DNA of 64,000 nucleotides from contig NZ_AP022617.1 of NCBI RefSeq assembly GCF_010731575.1, positions 4,960,001 through 5,024,000 on the forward strand, read 5' to 3'. Position numbers and translations under genes: made by a program. Positions 17,736 through 26,405 of the stretch are shown piece by piece (within the stretch, counting starts at the first letter, position 1; each line of letters opens with the position of its first letter). Origin of the DNA: Mycolicibacterium monacense (GTDB taxonomy: Bacteria > Actinomycetota > Actinomycetes > Mycobacteriales > Mycobacteriaceae). The notes under the pieces are model-generated. The model was not told the DNA's origin. It made no database searches and saw only the letters and a list, made by a program, of their open reading frames with translations.

Positions 17736-17883
17736 TGCAGACGCCAATACGTCTGATGGCCCGAGGCATTGCAGGCCGGCGTTATTGAAATAGCCCCGGT
17801 AGAGCGCAGTGTCCCGATTGAAACCAAGGATTCGGCGAGCAGCTCCGCAACACGGCGAGCCCCGCAGAAGACAAGGGGGCCCA

Positions 17884-19227
17884 ATGGCCCAGCATGATTT
17901 GGGACCGGGTATCGGCCCCCTGAGGGATGCGACGATCGGACGCCGATCTTTGCTGTTGCTTACCGGTGCTGTCGGCGCGGGGGCCGTTTTGGCGGCTTGC
18001 GCCAAACCCCCGCGACCACCCGGCGCCGGTGCGATACCGCCGATGCCGGTCTACGCGGCAGCCCTCAACGAGCAGATCCCACCCATTCTGAAAGAAAACG
18101 GGATCCCTGGTGCGATCGTGTTGATCCGCAGCCCCGACAAGGGTGATTGGAGCGCGACATTCGGTGTGGCCGGTATCGGAAGCGACGCGCCGCCCTCGCT
18201 CCACGACCACGTCCGCATAGCGAGCATTTCCAAGTCGATGACGGCCACCGTCATTCTGCAATTGCAACAAGAGGGCGAGCTGGCGATCACCGATCCGATA
18301 TCGCGCTACATACCTGGGGTCCCCGACGGAGACAGCATCACCATCCAGCAGCTGGCAGAGATGCGCAGCGGGTTGTACAGCTACGCCGATGACCCCGGGT
18401 TCGCCGCCACACTGGAGAAGCAGCCCGACACGGTCTGGACCCCGCAACAGCTCCTCGGAATCGCGTTCGCCCACCCGCAGAACTTCCCACCGGGCCGCCA
18501 GTACGAGTACAGCAACACCAACTACGTGCTGCTCGGCTTGGTCATAGAGAAGGTCACGGGCACGACGGCGGCGGCTGCGCTGAAGGCCCGGATCTTCGAT
18601 CCGCTCGGTCTGCGCAACACGATGTTGCCGGCCGCCGCCGATGCTGCGCTGCCCGATCCGCATCCCCGCGGATACATGTGGGGGCCCAATGAGGCGTCTG
18701 ACGGACCACTGCCCCAGGCTCAGCTCGAGGCGGCACTGGCCGGAGATCTCCAGCCCGCCGATCACACGAATGACAATCCATCGTGGGCATGGACGGCCGG
18801 TGGTGTCATCTCTCGGGCAGAGGACGTCGCCGACTTCATCGAGGCGATGGTGGCCGGACCGCTGCTCGACGACGCGACTCGGCAGTGGCGGCTGGTGAAC
18901 ATGAAGCCAACGGACCTGTCCGACCCGGGCGGCGCGTCCAAGCTCGGATTCGGAACCTACGGATTCGGATTGGAGGGCGCAGGGCCGATGTACGGCCATC
19001 CCGGGAACATCGTCGGCTTCTCCGGACTGGCCGCACACGACCCGAAGGTCGGCACCACGGTGGTCATCCTGACGACGGTGTACCTCACCCCGCGGGGCGA
19101 CTCGCCGCAAAATGCACTCTTCGCGCCGATTCTCAGTCAGCTGTATCCAGATGTGGCGGCACAGCTTCCCGGACTCGACAGCTCGAGGTCGACGCCGCCC
19201 ACCAGCTCGACGGGGCCGGGCCGTTGA
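17884..19227 (+). CDS. Beta-lactamase-family serine hydrolase, Tat lipoprotein
   Basis: A 447-residue protein from ATG 17884 behind AAGGGGG (the frame opens 25 codons earlier). The N-terminus has twin arginines (GRRSLLLL) and a lipobox LAAC, so it is probably a Tat-exported lipoprotein. The body is the class C beta-lactamase/DD-peptidase fold: SISK (SxxK), YSNTNY (YxN) and HPGNIVGFSG (HxG, replacing KTG). It may be a peptidase, esterase or lactamase; sequence does not decide. The gene starts about 110 bp from the TetR remnant and faces away from it. Confidence 0.87.
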   Translation: MAQHDLGPGIGPLRDATIGRRSLLLLTGAVGAGAVLAACAKPPRPPGAGAIPPMPVYAAALNEQIPPILKENGIPGAIVLIRSPDKGDWSATFGVAGIGSDAPPSLHDHVRIASISKSMTATVILQLQQEGELAITDPISRYIPGVPDGDSITIQQLAEMRSGLYSYADDPGFAATLEKQPDTVWTPQQLLGIAFAHPQNFPPGRQYEYSNTNYVLLGLVIEKVTGTTAAAALKARIFDPLGLRNTMLPAAADAALPDPHPRGYMWGPNEASDGPLPQAQLEAALAGDLQPADHTNDNPSWAWTAGGVISRAEDVADFIEAMVAGPLLDDATRQWRLVNMKPTDLSDPGGASKLGFGTYGFGLEGAGPMYGHPGNIVGFSGLAAHDPKVGTTVVILTTVYLTPRGDSPQNALFAPILSQLYPDVAAQLPGLDSSRSTPPTSSTGPGR

Positions 19228-19332
19228 CGCGGCTGTCTGCTTCAGGCAACGACACGGATGGGTCTGGTCGGCGTGGTCCACATTCGCCGGACACGTGCAG
19301 ACCGCTCTCGAACCCGCGACGCTGACACAGGG

Positions 19333-19363
19333 TTGACAACCTACAACTGATTGGTTGTACATT
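19333..19363 (+). promoter_or_regulatory. Promoter and palindromic operator of the ArsR-SRPBCC pair
   Basis: TTGACA (19333-19338) and TACATT (19358-19363) look like -35 and -10 elements with a 19-bp spacer. The expected transcription start coincides with the GTG at 19370, so the mRNA may be leaderless. Inside is the inverted repeat TACAAC (19342-19347) / GTTGTA (19354-19359), overlapping a second pair ACAACC / GGTTGT, a typical ArsR-type operator placing autorepression on this promoter. Confidence 0.6.
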
Positions 19364-19369
19364 AGGGCG

Positions 19370-19696
19370 GTGACCGATCGGGACGAGGACAGAGCGGACG
19401 CGTTCTTCCATGCCCTGGCCGACCGGACCCGACGAGACATCCTTCGTCGGGTACTGGCCGGGGAGCACTCGGTCTCGGCGCTCGCGGCGAAGTACGAGAT
19501 GAGCTTCGCCGCGGTGCAGAAGCACGTCGCCGTGCTGGAGAAAGCAGGCCTGATCTCCAAGCGTCGCCAGGGGCGACAGCAGCTGGCGAGTGGCGATGTG
19601 GAGGCGGTGCGATCCGTCGCTTCGATGCTCACCGAGCTCGAGGACGTCTGGCGCGGCCGCATCGCTCGCATCGATGACCTACTCAGTAAGGAATGA
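19370..19696 (+). CDS. ArsR-family transcriptional regulator
   Basis: A 108-residue winged-helix repressor from GTG 19370. FFHALADRTRRDILRRVLAGEHSVSALAAKYEMSFAAVQKHVAVLEKAGLI is the ArsR/SdpR-type HTH, without the usual metal-binding cysteines, so a metal effector is unlikely. It overlaps the next gene by 4 bp. Pairs of such regulators with SRPBCC proteins are common in actinobacteria and usually autoregulated. Confidence 0.9.
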   Translation: MTDRDEDRADAFFHALADRTRRDILRRVLAGEHSVSALAAKYEMSFAAVQKHVAVLEKAGLISKRRQGRQQLASGDVEAVRSVASMLTELEDVWRGRIARIDDLLSKE

Positions 19697-20187
19697 CCAT
19701 GCCTGTCACCGAATTCAACACGAACATCGACGACCTCACCCTGACGATCACCGCGGAGTTCGCGGCGCCCGTCGAGCGGGTCTGGCAGATCTACGCCGAC
19801 CCGCGACAGCTCGAGAAGATCTGGGGTCCACCCGATTACCCGGCAACCGTGGTCGATCATTCGCTCACCCCGGGCGGCATCGTCACGTACTTCATGACGG
19901 GACCCGACGGCGACAAATATCCCGGCTACTGGAAGGTCATCGCCGTCGACGAGCCACGCAGTTTCAGCTTCGAGGACGGATTCGCCGACGACGATCTCAA
20001 ACCGGCGAGCGATATGCCGGTCGCGCACAGTGTGTACACCTTCGAGCCTGCCGGCGACGGCAGAACCATAGCCACCTATGTCAGCCGCTACGCGTCGGCC
20101 GAAGGTCTGCAGAAGGTGCTCGAGATGGGCGTCGAGGAGGGCTCGACGCAGGCGATCAACCAGATCGACGCCTTCCTCGCGGGCTGA
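19693..20187 (+). CDS. SRPBCC (AHSA1-type) protein
   Basis: A 164-residue START-like ligand-binding fold: LTITAEFAAPVERVWQIYADPRQLEKIWGPPDYP at the N-terminus and YVSRYASAEGLQKVLEMGVEEG near the C-terminus, both AHSA1 signatures. ATG 19693 overlaps the ArsR stop (ATGA), so it is translationally coupled. It probably binds a small hydrophobic ligand; no catalytic motif is evident. Confidence 0.9.
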   Translation: MTMPVTEFNTNIDDLTLTITAEFAAPVERVWQIYADPRQLEKIWGPPDYPATVVDHSLTPGGIVTYFMTGPDGDKYPGYWKVIAVDEPRSFSFEDGFADDDLKPASDMPVAHSVYTFEPAGDGRTIATYVSRYASAEGLQKVLEMGVEEGSTQAINQIDAFLAG

Positions 20188-20276
20188 CCCGGACGGAGCC
20201 GATGGTGACCTGCGCGGAATCCGACCGTGGGCTAACGTCTTAATCAGTGCCCTGTAGTCCTGCGGATAGGACTTCG

Positions 20277-21665
20277 ATGACTGTGACCGGCGAGCGCCCG
20301 GAGATCCTGGTCGGAGACGTCGACTTTAATCGTCGGGACCATCCCGATCGGCCACTGCGGCCCATCCCACCGGGTCGCGACCACTTCGCCGACCAGTGGC
20401 GGCACATGCGGGAGTACATGTTCGGTGAGTGGATCGACGTCGACAAAGAGGTCGAACCCAACACCATCACCCGCCTGCGCGACGACTACTTCTGGCAGGC
20501 CGACGAGCACATGATCGGTGTGGTCGACGCATTCGAGCGCCTCGGCTTCGAGCAGGGCCGGGCACTGTTCGAGCAGGCGCTGACCCAGGGCATCGACACA
20601 CTCGACGATCCGCCGCAGGAGTTCGTCGAACTCTTCGAGCACCTCGACACCCTGGGCGACCGGTTTGATCTCGTCGCCGCCGAACGAGGCCGGATGCTGG
20701 CGATGGCGAGTACCAAAGCCGCCACCACGATCATCCAGGGATGGGCGTTCTACGAGACCGCGATGACCGGCGACATCTCCGCGGCCACCGGAGCCACCGG
20801 CCGGTTCGCCGACGACGGCCCGCGCCGCTTCATCGAGACGGCACGGGTGTTCGCGCAGTTCACCCTGCCCGACATCTTCGACCGGCACTCGGAAGCCTTC
20901 CAGGACGTGGTGCGGGTGCGGTTGATGCACGCGATCGTCAGCCGGGGGTTACGACGCAAGTGGGGTGACGCGGTCTACCTCAAGTTCGGTGAGCCGATTC
21001 CCGTGACATCACTGCTCGGGTTCGGCAGCGGAATGCTGCTCGGCCGACTCGTCGACCACGCGTTCGGGCGCAAGCTGACCCGGCAGCAACTCGACGATCT
21101 CGCCGTATACTCCTCGTACTCCGGACGGTTGTGGGGTGCGCCCGAGCGCCTCCACTCTCCCGACGGTCTGGAACTCATCAAATCGCTGAACTACGTGCTG
21201 GCCAGGGGCGGCAACCCGTCCCCGTGGCGCGCCGAACTCGTCGACGCCATCGCCGGTCCCGCCCACATCGAAACCCTGACCGAGACGCAGCCGGACTGGG
21301 TCAAGAAGTTGGTGGCCCGCTACGCCAACCAGATCACGGCGACCATTGCACTGGCCCCCGCCGGAGTCGTGTTCGGATATCGGCAGATCGAGGCGATGGT
21401 CGCCGGGACGCTCTTCGAGCCGCTGGGCTACGACTTCGAGCGCCGGGTGCGGATCTTCGAGAACATCACCCGGCTCAACGTCGGAATCGCGATGGTCACC
21501 GACCGGCTGCCGTTCTCCAATCCCATCCGGGAGCGCAAGAAGAAGACCGGGGCGGCTGCGCGCGCACGGATCGCCATGCTGAACAAGATCGCCCGTGGAC
21601 GGCAGATCCCGCTGACCTACACCCATCACGACCGCTCGGCGAAGGGCGAGGGTTTCACCGGCTAG
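20277..21665 (+). CDS. MpaB/DUF2236-family oxygenase (latex-clearing-protein-like)
   Basis: A 462-residue protein from ATG 20277. Conserved features of the oxygenase MpaB / DUF2236 family are RVRLMHAIVSRGLRRKWGD, with conserved His and Arg in the predicted haem pocket, and TSLLGFGSGMLLGRL. The long helical body has the usual family length. Members include rubber oxygenase Lcp and fungal MpaB, which use b-type haem. Substrate cannot be told from sequence. It stands alone between the ArsR pair and the coiled-coil protein. Confidence 0.8.
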   Translation: MTVTGERPEILVGDVDFNRRDHPDRPLRPIPPGRDHFADQWRHMREYMFGEWIDVDKEVEPNTITRLRDDYFWQADEHMIGVVDAFERLGFEQGRALFEQALTQGIDTLDDPPQEFVELFEHLDTLGDRFDLVAAERGRMLAMASTKAATTIIQGWAFYETAMTGDISAATGATGRFADDGPRRFIETARVFAQFTLPDIFDRHSEAFQDVVRVRLMHAIVSRGLRRKWGDAVYLKFGEPIPVTSLLGFGSGMLLGRLVDHAFGRKLTRQQLDDLAVYSSYSGRLWGAPERLHSPDGLELIKSLNYVLARGGNPSPWRAELVDAIAGPAHIETLTETQPDWVKKLVARYANQITATIALAPAGVVFGYRQIEAMVAGTLFEPLGYDFERRVRIFENITRLNVGIAMVTDRLPFSNPIRERKKKTGAAARARIAMLNKIARGRQIPLTYTHHDRSAKGEGFTG

Positions 21666-21791
21666 CGGCTCCTGACGCCACCGGGTTCGCCACCTCATTC
21701 GATGCGGCGGCCGGGTGGACATTGTCGAGGCCAGTTCGTAACCTTGCCGGGTCTTGTAAAGCCGGACCAACGAAGGATCGTGGCAATACGT

Positions 21792-22889
21792 ATGACCGGG
21801 GTGCGCCATACACTTCGGCGAACTGTGTGCGGTTCGGTCGTCGTCCTGGTGTTGGCCCTGTCGACGGGGATTGTGAAGGCGGACCCGGCGGCTGACGCCC
21901 TGGCCAGGCTCAACGAGTTGTCCAGTGAGGCGGTGCAGACCCGCGAGGCCGTCACGGCCGCCCAGCGCGAAGCCGACGCCCGACGGGCCGCCCAGACCGC
22001 CGCCGAAGAGCGCCACCGCGCCGACGCCGACGCCCTTGCGGGCGCGAACGCCGAGCTTGCGCCTTATCAGGCGGCCGTCGACCGGATCGCCGCGATGACC
22101 TACATGGGTGGCCAAGACGGTCAGATGGCGGCGGCGTTGACCGCGGCCTCGCCGCAACAGCTGATCGACAAGCTGTCGGTGCAACAGGTCGTAGCCGCCA
22201 CGACGGCCGATCAGATGAAGGCGTACCGAGCGACGCGTGAGCGCGCGGCCGCCGCCGCCCAGGCCTCGGAAAAATCGGCCGCAGACGCCCGCGCCGCCGC
22301 CGAGCAGGCCGCCAAGGTGCGCGCGGACCTGCAGGCCAAGTGGAGTGAACTGATGCGGAAGATCGCCGCCGCGGAGGCGCAGTACGCGGCATTGACTCCG
22401 CAACAGCAGGCGATCGTCGACAACGCACCTCCACCGAGTGCACCCGCTCCGCAGGACCCGGCGATCGTCGCGATGCCGGCCCCACTTCCCGGTGCGAACG
22501 GTCCGTCCCCGGCGGCCGGCGGCTTCGACATCCCGGAGGCGTTGCCCATGGGCGTTGCGTCCGAGGCCGGATTACAGCCCAACACCGTCCTGGCTGCCCG
22601 CGCCGTCAGCGCACGGTTCCCCCAGATCGCCGACATCGACGGGGTTCGGCCGGACTCGAAGCCGTGGCATCCCAGCGGCCTGGCGATCGACATCATGATT
22701 CCGAACCCCGAGAGCCCCGAGGGCATCGCGCTCGGCGACGAGATCCTCGCGTTCGCGATGGCCAACGCGGCCCGGCTCGGGTTACAGGACGTGATCTGGC
22801 GTGGCACCTACTACACGCCGGCCGGCCCGCAGGCGTCCGGTTACGGCCACTACGACCACGTGCACATCACCACGACGCCGCGCCGCTGA
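21792..22889 (+). CDS. Secreted coiled-coil protein with ARB_07466-like C-terminal domain
   Basis: About 365 residues. A signal peptide (CGSVVVLVLALSTGIVKADP) is followed by a long Ala/Glu/Arg-rich coiled coil (about 35-215) resembling the N-terminal part of RipA-type peptidoglycan hydrolases. After a Pro linker comes a compact domain (GLQPNTVLAARAVSARFP ... WHPSGLAIDIMIP ... GYGHYDHVHITT) with His/Asp residues as in D-Ala-D-Ala peptidase-related (M15/ARB_07466) folds. ATG 21792 is chosen; GTG 21780 is an in-frame alternative nearer to GAAGGA. A cell-wall role is likely. Confidence 0.8.
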   Translation: MTGVRHTLRRTVCGSVVVLVLALSTGIVKADPAADALARLNELSSEAVQTREAVTAAQREADARRAAQTAAEERHRADADALAGANAELAPYQAAVDRIAAMTYMGGQDGQMAAALTAASPQQLIDKLSVQQVVAATTADQMKAYRATRERAAAAAQASEKSAADARAAAEQAAKVRADLQAKWSELMRKIAAAEAQYAALTPQQQAIVDNAPPPSAPAPQDPAIVAMPAPLPGANGPSPAAGGFDIPEALPMGVASEAGLQPNTVLAARAVSARFPQIADIDGVRPDSKPWHPSGLAIDIMIPNPESPEGIALGDEILAFAMANAARLGLQDVIWRGTYYTPAGPQASGYGHYDHVHITTTPRR

Positions 22890-22897
22890 CCGCTCGG

Positions 22898-23668
22898 TCA
22901 CGGGTGGAGATTCCACTGGCCGCAATCCTGGGCCAGCACGTCGTTGACGTCGACGCGGATGCCACCGACCACCGGTCCCGGATTGGAGGCGGTGTCGATG
23001 ATGCGTTGGTACAGCACTGCGCCGGGGTAGATCTGACCGTTGGACCAGGACCGGGTCTGCCAGGCCCACACCTTGCCGGGTGAGCGTGATCTGCCGATGA
23101 CACCGTCGGCGACAGCCCACTGGCAGGCCCTGATGCCGGCGTAGATCCCCGTGCGCTGCACACCGACCACCGAGTTGATACCGCGAAACCACGGCAGGAC
23201 CAAGGTGTTCCACGCCTCGCGGTCGACGTCGTCGTCGACGCTGAAGAAGATCGGTGCGCTCTGGCCGCCACCTGCGGCGGAATGCAGCTGCCAGCCGGTG
23301 CGAGCGTCGGCGACGCCGCCGGCGTACCCGCGGGTGAAGTCCGACGGCGCTGTCCCGCCCGGCTTGCCGTACTGGTAGTTGCTGACGATCGCCAAACCGG
23401 CCGCGGCCAACGAGCGGGCGTAGGGCAGCGTGATCGGCTTGGCGCCGAATGACGAGCCGGGCCGTGAGGTCGAGACGTAGTTGATCACTCCGGCGTGGCC
23501 GGCGGCCCGGATGTCCTGTGCCGGAATCTGGCGCATGGCGTAGTCGATCAGCGTGGGGGCGGCGGCCGCGGCGGCAGGCGCGTACCTACCCGCTGATACC
23601 GCACCGAGGCCGGCCAATGCCGACACCGCGGTGGCATAGCGCAGTGCGTCACGCCGGGATACCTGCAC
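22898..23668 (-). CDS. DUF1906 glycoside-hydrolase-like protein, Tat substrate (Rv2525c-like)
   Basis: A 256-residue protein with Tat signal SRRDALRYATAVSALAGLG at its N-terminus. The mature part has the DUF1906 fold: APTLIDYAMRQIPAQDIRAAGHAGVINYVSTSRPG, PIFFSVDDDVD, and RVDVNDVLAQDCGQWNLHP at the end. The acidic residues of a TIM-barrel glycoside hydrolase-like site are present. M. tuberculosis Rv2525c, of the same family, is a Tat-exported surface protein linked to beta-lactam sensitivity. It converges with the preceding gene with an 8-bp gap. Confidence 0.88.
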   Translation of the reverse strand: MQVSRRDALRYATAVSALAGLGAVSAGRYAPAAAAAAPTLIDYAMRQIPAQDIRAAGHAGVINYVSTSRPGSSFGAKPITLPYARSLAAAGLAIVSNYQYGKPGGTAPSDFTRGYAGGVADARTGWQLHSAAGGGQSAPIFFSVDDDVDREAWNTLVLPWFRGINSVVGVQRTGIYAGIRACQWAVADGVIGRSRSPGKVWAWQTRSWSNGQIYPGAVLYQRIIDTASNPGPVVGGIRVDVNDVLAQDCGQWNLHP

Positions 23669-23797
23669 TGCGCGAAGTTACCAAAGTGACTGACGTGAAC
23701 CGTGTAACGCTGACGTCGGTGTCAGTTCGTGTCTGATTCGGCCCGAGGGCGGCGCCGTCTGGTTCGGTGGGTGTGGTTGGAAGGGGTTGGTGGCTGT

Positions 23798-24484
23798 CTA
23801 CGGGCTACTGCTGAACCCGGCGATTCCGTCGCGGGCGGCTTCCTGCACACCGGCCAACTGGTCGACGTCGGCCATCACCGCCCGCAGCGACGTTCTCGCT
23901 GCGGCGTCGGCGAACAGGTGCAGGTCCTCGCGGCTCTGACCGGTCGCGTGGTAGCGGTACTGGCTTCCCTCGTTCAGGCACAGCGCCGTGCGCGCGAACT
24001 CCTCGGGAGAGACGTCGATGAACTCGCCCGATCTGACCCCTGATTCGATGATGGTGCGGAGTCGCACCGCCAACTCTTCGTAGTCACCCTGGAAGTCGCT
24101 GAAGACGTCCGGCTGCTTCTTCGCCGCCTCTTCCAGGTCGTAGAAGTTCAGCGGTGCAGTGCACATCTGGACCACATCCTGGTACAGCACGATGTAGAGC
24201 CGCACCGCCGCTGATTCATCGCGGTCGGTCAAGGCCCGCGCTGCCTCCAGCGACACCCGGTTCTGGTTCATGATGCCTCGCAGGATCGCGTCTTTGGACC
24301 GGAACCAGTAGTAGAGCGACGACTGTCCCAGCCCTGCCCGCTGCGCGATCGCCTCCATGCGGGTGGATCCGAATCCGTTCGCCGCGAACAACTCTGCGGC
24401 GGCCTTGAGAATGTCTCCGCGCGGATCCTCGGCGACGATGCCACTGCGGCGCGGGCGGCCCCCTTGCGACGGCGCTCTAGTCAT
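23798..24484 (-). CDS. TetR-family regulator, AmtR-like
   Basis: A 228-residue repressor. The N-terminus (GRPRRS ... DPRGDILKAAAELFAANGFGSTRMEAIAQRAGLGQSSLYYWFRSKDAI) closely resembles corynebacterial AmtR, the nitrogen-control regulator, including the GRPRRS arm. The C-terminal ligand domain is more divergent. It lies 60 bp beyond the end of the nine-gene ABC/glutamine-synthetase operon, behind a hairpin. The palindrome at that operon's promoter is its most likely target. Nitrogen control is inferred. Confidence 0.85.
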   Translation of the reverse strand: MTRAPSQGGRPRRSGIVAEDPRGDILKAAAELFAANGFGSTRMEAIAQRAGLGQSSLYYWFRSKDAILRGIMNQNRVSLEAARALTDRDESAAVRLYIVLYQDVVQMCTAPLNFYDLEEAAKKQPDVFSDFQGDYEELAVRLRTIIESGVRSGEFIDVSPEEFARTALCLNEGSQYRYHATGQSREDLHLFADAAARTSLRAVMADVDQLAGVQEAARDGIAGFSSSP

Positions 24485-24502
24485 GGCGCCATGCTAGGTC
24501 GC

Positions 24503-24533
24503 CGGTCCACCGGCCGCTGGGGCCGGTGGACCG
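24503..24533 (-). terminator. Hairpin at the end of the ABC/GS operon
   Basis: A perfect 13-bp stem (CGGTCCACCGGCC 24503-24515 with 24521-24533) closes a 5-nt loop, 11 bp after the last operon stop codon. No U-run follows on the minus strand. It should limit read-through into the TetR gene. Confidence 0.65.
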
Positions 24534-24544
24534 TCACGACATGC

Positions 24545-25534
24545 TCAGTCCGTGGCAGCGAACAGGGCATCGTAATCTTCGGGCTCCTTGTCGATGATGC
24601 CGTACTCGACGACGGCCGCTCCGTAGTTGCGCAGCGCCTGACCGTCATCCTCGGTCGGGAACTTCGGGAAGTTCACCTGGTCGATGATCGCCGCGTCGAT
24701 GCCCATCTCCGCGACAGCGACCTCACCCACTCGATCCGGGTTGTCCTGGGCGAATCCGTTCACCTCGGTCATCGCCTCGCGGAACTTCCTGACGACCTCC
24801 GGGTTCGACTCGGCGAACTGCTGCGACGTCGAGTAGTACCCACCGATCTGATCGGGGAACGACTGGACCCCGGGGGCGATGATCTGCTTCCACCCCTTGT
24901 TCAGGCCCGGCGTACGGTGCGGCTCCGACACCCAGATCGCGTCGACGTCACCGCGCTCCAGCGCCTCACCCATGTCCGAGAACGGCAGCTGCGTCCACGT
25001 CAGGCTCTCGTGGTTGACGCCCAGATTGTCCATCGCGCGACGGATGTGGACCTCGCCGATGTTCTGCAACGTGTTGACCGCGATGTTCGCGCCTTCCAGA
25101 TCCTTCGGTTCGTTGATCCCGCTGTCCGGCAGGACGAGTACGCCGTGGTCGTCCTGGTCGGGCTGACAGCACGGCGCCCACGCCGGCTGGACCAGCCGCA
25201 ACGGCAGGCCCTGATCGATCGCCGCGAGCTGGCTCACGGTGTTCGAGTAGCCGAACTGGTTCTCCCCGCTGAGCACGGACGGGATGACGGCCGCACCGCC
25301 GTCGGCGAAGTTGACCTGCACCTCGAGGCCGTGCTTCTCGAAGATCCCCTCCTCGATGCCGACGAACAGCGGGGCGCTGAGGATCGCCGGGATCGTCCCC
25401 ACGTTGACCTTGTCGAGTCCGCCGTCGGTCTTCGCGGGCTCGGTGCCACCACCGCTTCCGCATGCAGTCAGGACGACCGCGGCGGCCGAGGCGACCGCCC
25501 CCCATCTCGCGAGGCGTGAAAAGTGTCTGAACAC
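24545..25534 (-). CDS. ABC transporter substrate-binding lipoprotein (NMT1/SsuA type)
   Basis: A 329-residue exported protein. The signal segment ends at a lipobox (VVLTACGSGGG, Cys about 25). The body follows the NMT1/ThiY/SsuA family: KVNVGTIPAILSAPLFVGIEEGIFEKHGLEVQVNFADGG and the hinge ANIAVNTLQNIGEVHIRRAM. Such proteins bind sulfonates, nitrate, pyrimidine or aromatic compounds. It is the last gene of the minus-strand operon and delivers substrate to the two permeases encoded upstream. Confidence 0.92.
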   Translation of the reverse strand: MFRHFSRLARWGAVASAAAVVLTACGSGGGTEPAKTDGGLDKVNVGTIPAILSAPLFVGIEEGIFEKHGLEVQVNFADGGAAVIPSVLSGENQFGYSNTVSQLAAIDQGLPLRLVQPAWAPCCQPDQDDHGVLVLPDSGINEPKDLEGANIAVNTLQNIGEVHIRRAMDNLGVNHESLTWTQLPFSDMGEALERGDVDAIWVSEPHRTPGLNKGWKQIIAPGVQSFPDQIGGYYSTSQQFAESNPEVVRKFREAMTEVNGFAQDNPDRVGEVAVAEMGIDAAIIDQVNFPKFPTEDDGQALRNYGAAVVEYGIIDKEPEDYDALFAATD

Positions 25535-25558
25535 AGATGTTCTCCGATCGATCAGTTG

Positions 25559-26347
25559 TCAGATGGAAGCGAGAGCCGCGTCGTTGCGGACCATCTCGCG
25601 GATACGGCTGAACACATGGGCGCGCAGATGCGCGAACTCGGGGAGGGATTTGGTCTCGATCTGGTCGCGACGATCCGGCAGATCGATGTCGACGATCTCG
25701 GCAACACAGCTGGGGGAGCGGGTCACGATCGCCACCCGGTTGCTGAGGTACACCGACTCGTCGACGTCGTGGGTGACGAAAAGGATTGTGGTGCCGGTCT
25801 CTTCGCGCACCCGTAGCAGCAGGTCCTCGAGATCGGCGCGGGTCTGTGCGTCGACCGATGCGAAGGGCTCATCCATGATCAGGACCGCCGGGCGGTAGGC
25901 GATGGCCCGGGCGATCGCGACCCGCTGCTGCATACCGCCGGAGAGCTGGAACGGCTTCTTGTGCGCGGCATCGGCCAGCCCGACCTCGTCGAGTGCCTGT
26001 GCGACCCGGGCCCGGCGCTCGGCAGCGTCGAGCCCCTTCTTCATCAGCGGCAGCTCGACGTTCTTCGCCACCGTGATCCACGGGAACAACGAGCGCGCGT
26101 AGTCCTGGAACACCACCGCGAAGTTGGCCGGGGGACCGTCGACGCGTTGCCCGTTGAACGTCACAGACCCGCTCGTCGGCTGGTCCAGTCCGGCGACACA
26201 CCGCAACAGCGTCGTCTTACCCGCCCCCGACGGGCCGACGATGCTGAACAACTCCCCCTCGGCCACACTGAATGACATGCCGGCGACCGCGGTGAAACCG
26301 CCGCCTTTGACGGGGTAGGTCTTCTCGAGGCTTGACACGACGAGCAT
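25559..26347 (-). CDS. ABC transporter ATP-binding protein
   Basis: A 262-residue cytoplasmic ATPase with Walker A GPSGAGKTT (about 38-46), Q-loop VFQDY, signature LSGGMQQR, Walker B AVLIMDEP and the H-loop in FVTHDVDE. It is of the SsuB/TauB subfamily, matching the binding protein and permeases beside it, and would drive import. Confidence 0.95.
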   Translation of the reverse strand: MLVVSSLEKTYPVKGGGFTAVAGMSFSVAEGELFSIVGPSGAGKTTLLRCVAGLDQPTSGSVTFNGQRVDGPPANFAVVFQDYARSLFPWITVAKNVELPLMKKGLDAAERRARVAQALDEVGLADAAHKKPFQLSGGMQQRVAIARAIAYRPAVLIMDEPFASVDAQTRADLEDLLLRVREETGTTILFVTHDVDESVYLSNRVAIVTRSPSCVAEIVDIDLPDRRDQIETKSLPEFAHLRAHVFSRIREMVRNDAALASI

Positions 26348-26405
26348 CGATCACTGCCTTTCACATTGTCCGGGAACGGAACCGATTCGGTGGAACACGG
26401 CGCGT

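Noticed and set aside
23701..23797. Operator or small RNA between the TetR and DUF1906 genes
   Set aside because: Only a 5-bp CTGAC/GTCAG repeat was found, which is expected by chance.
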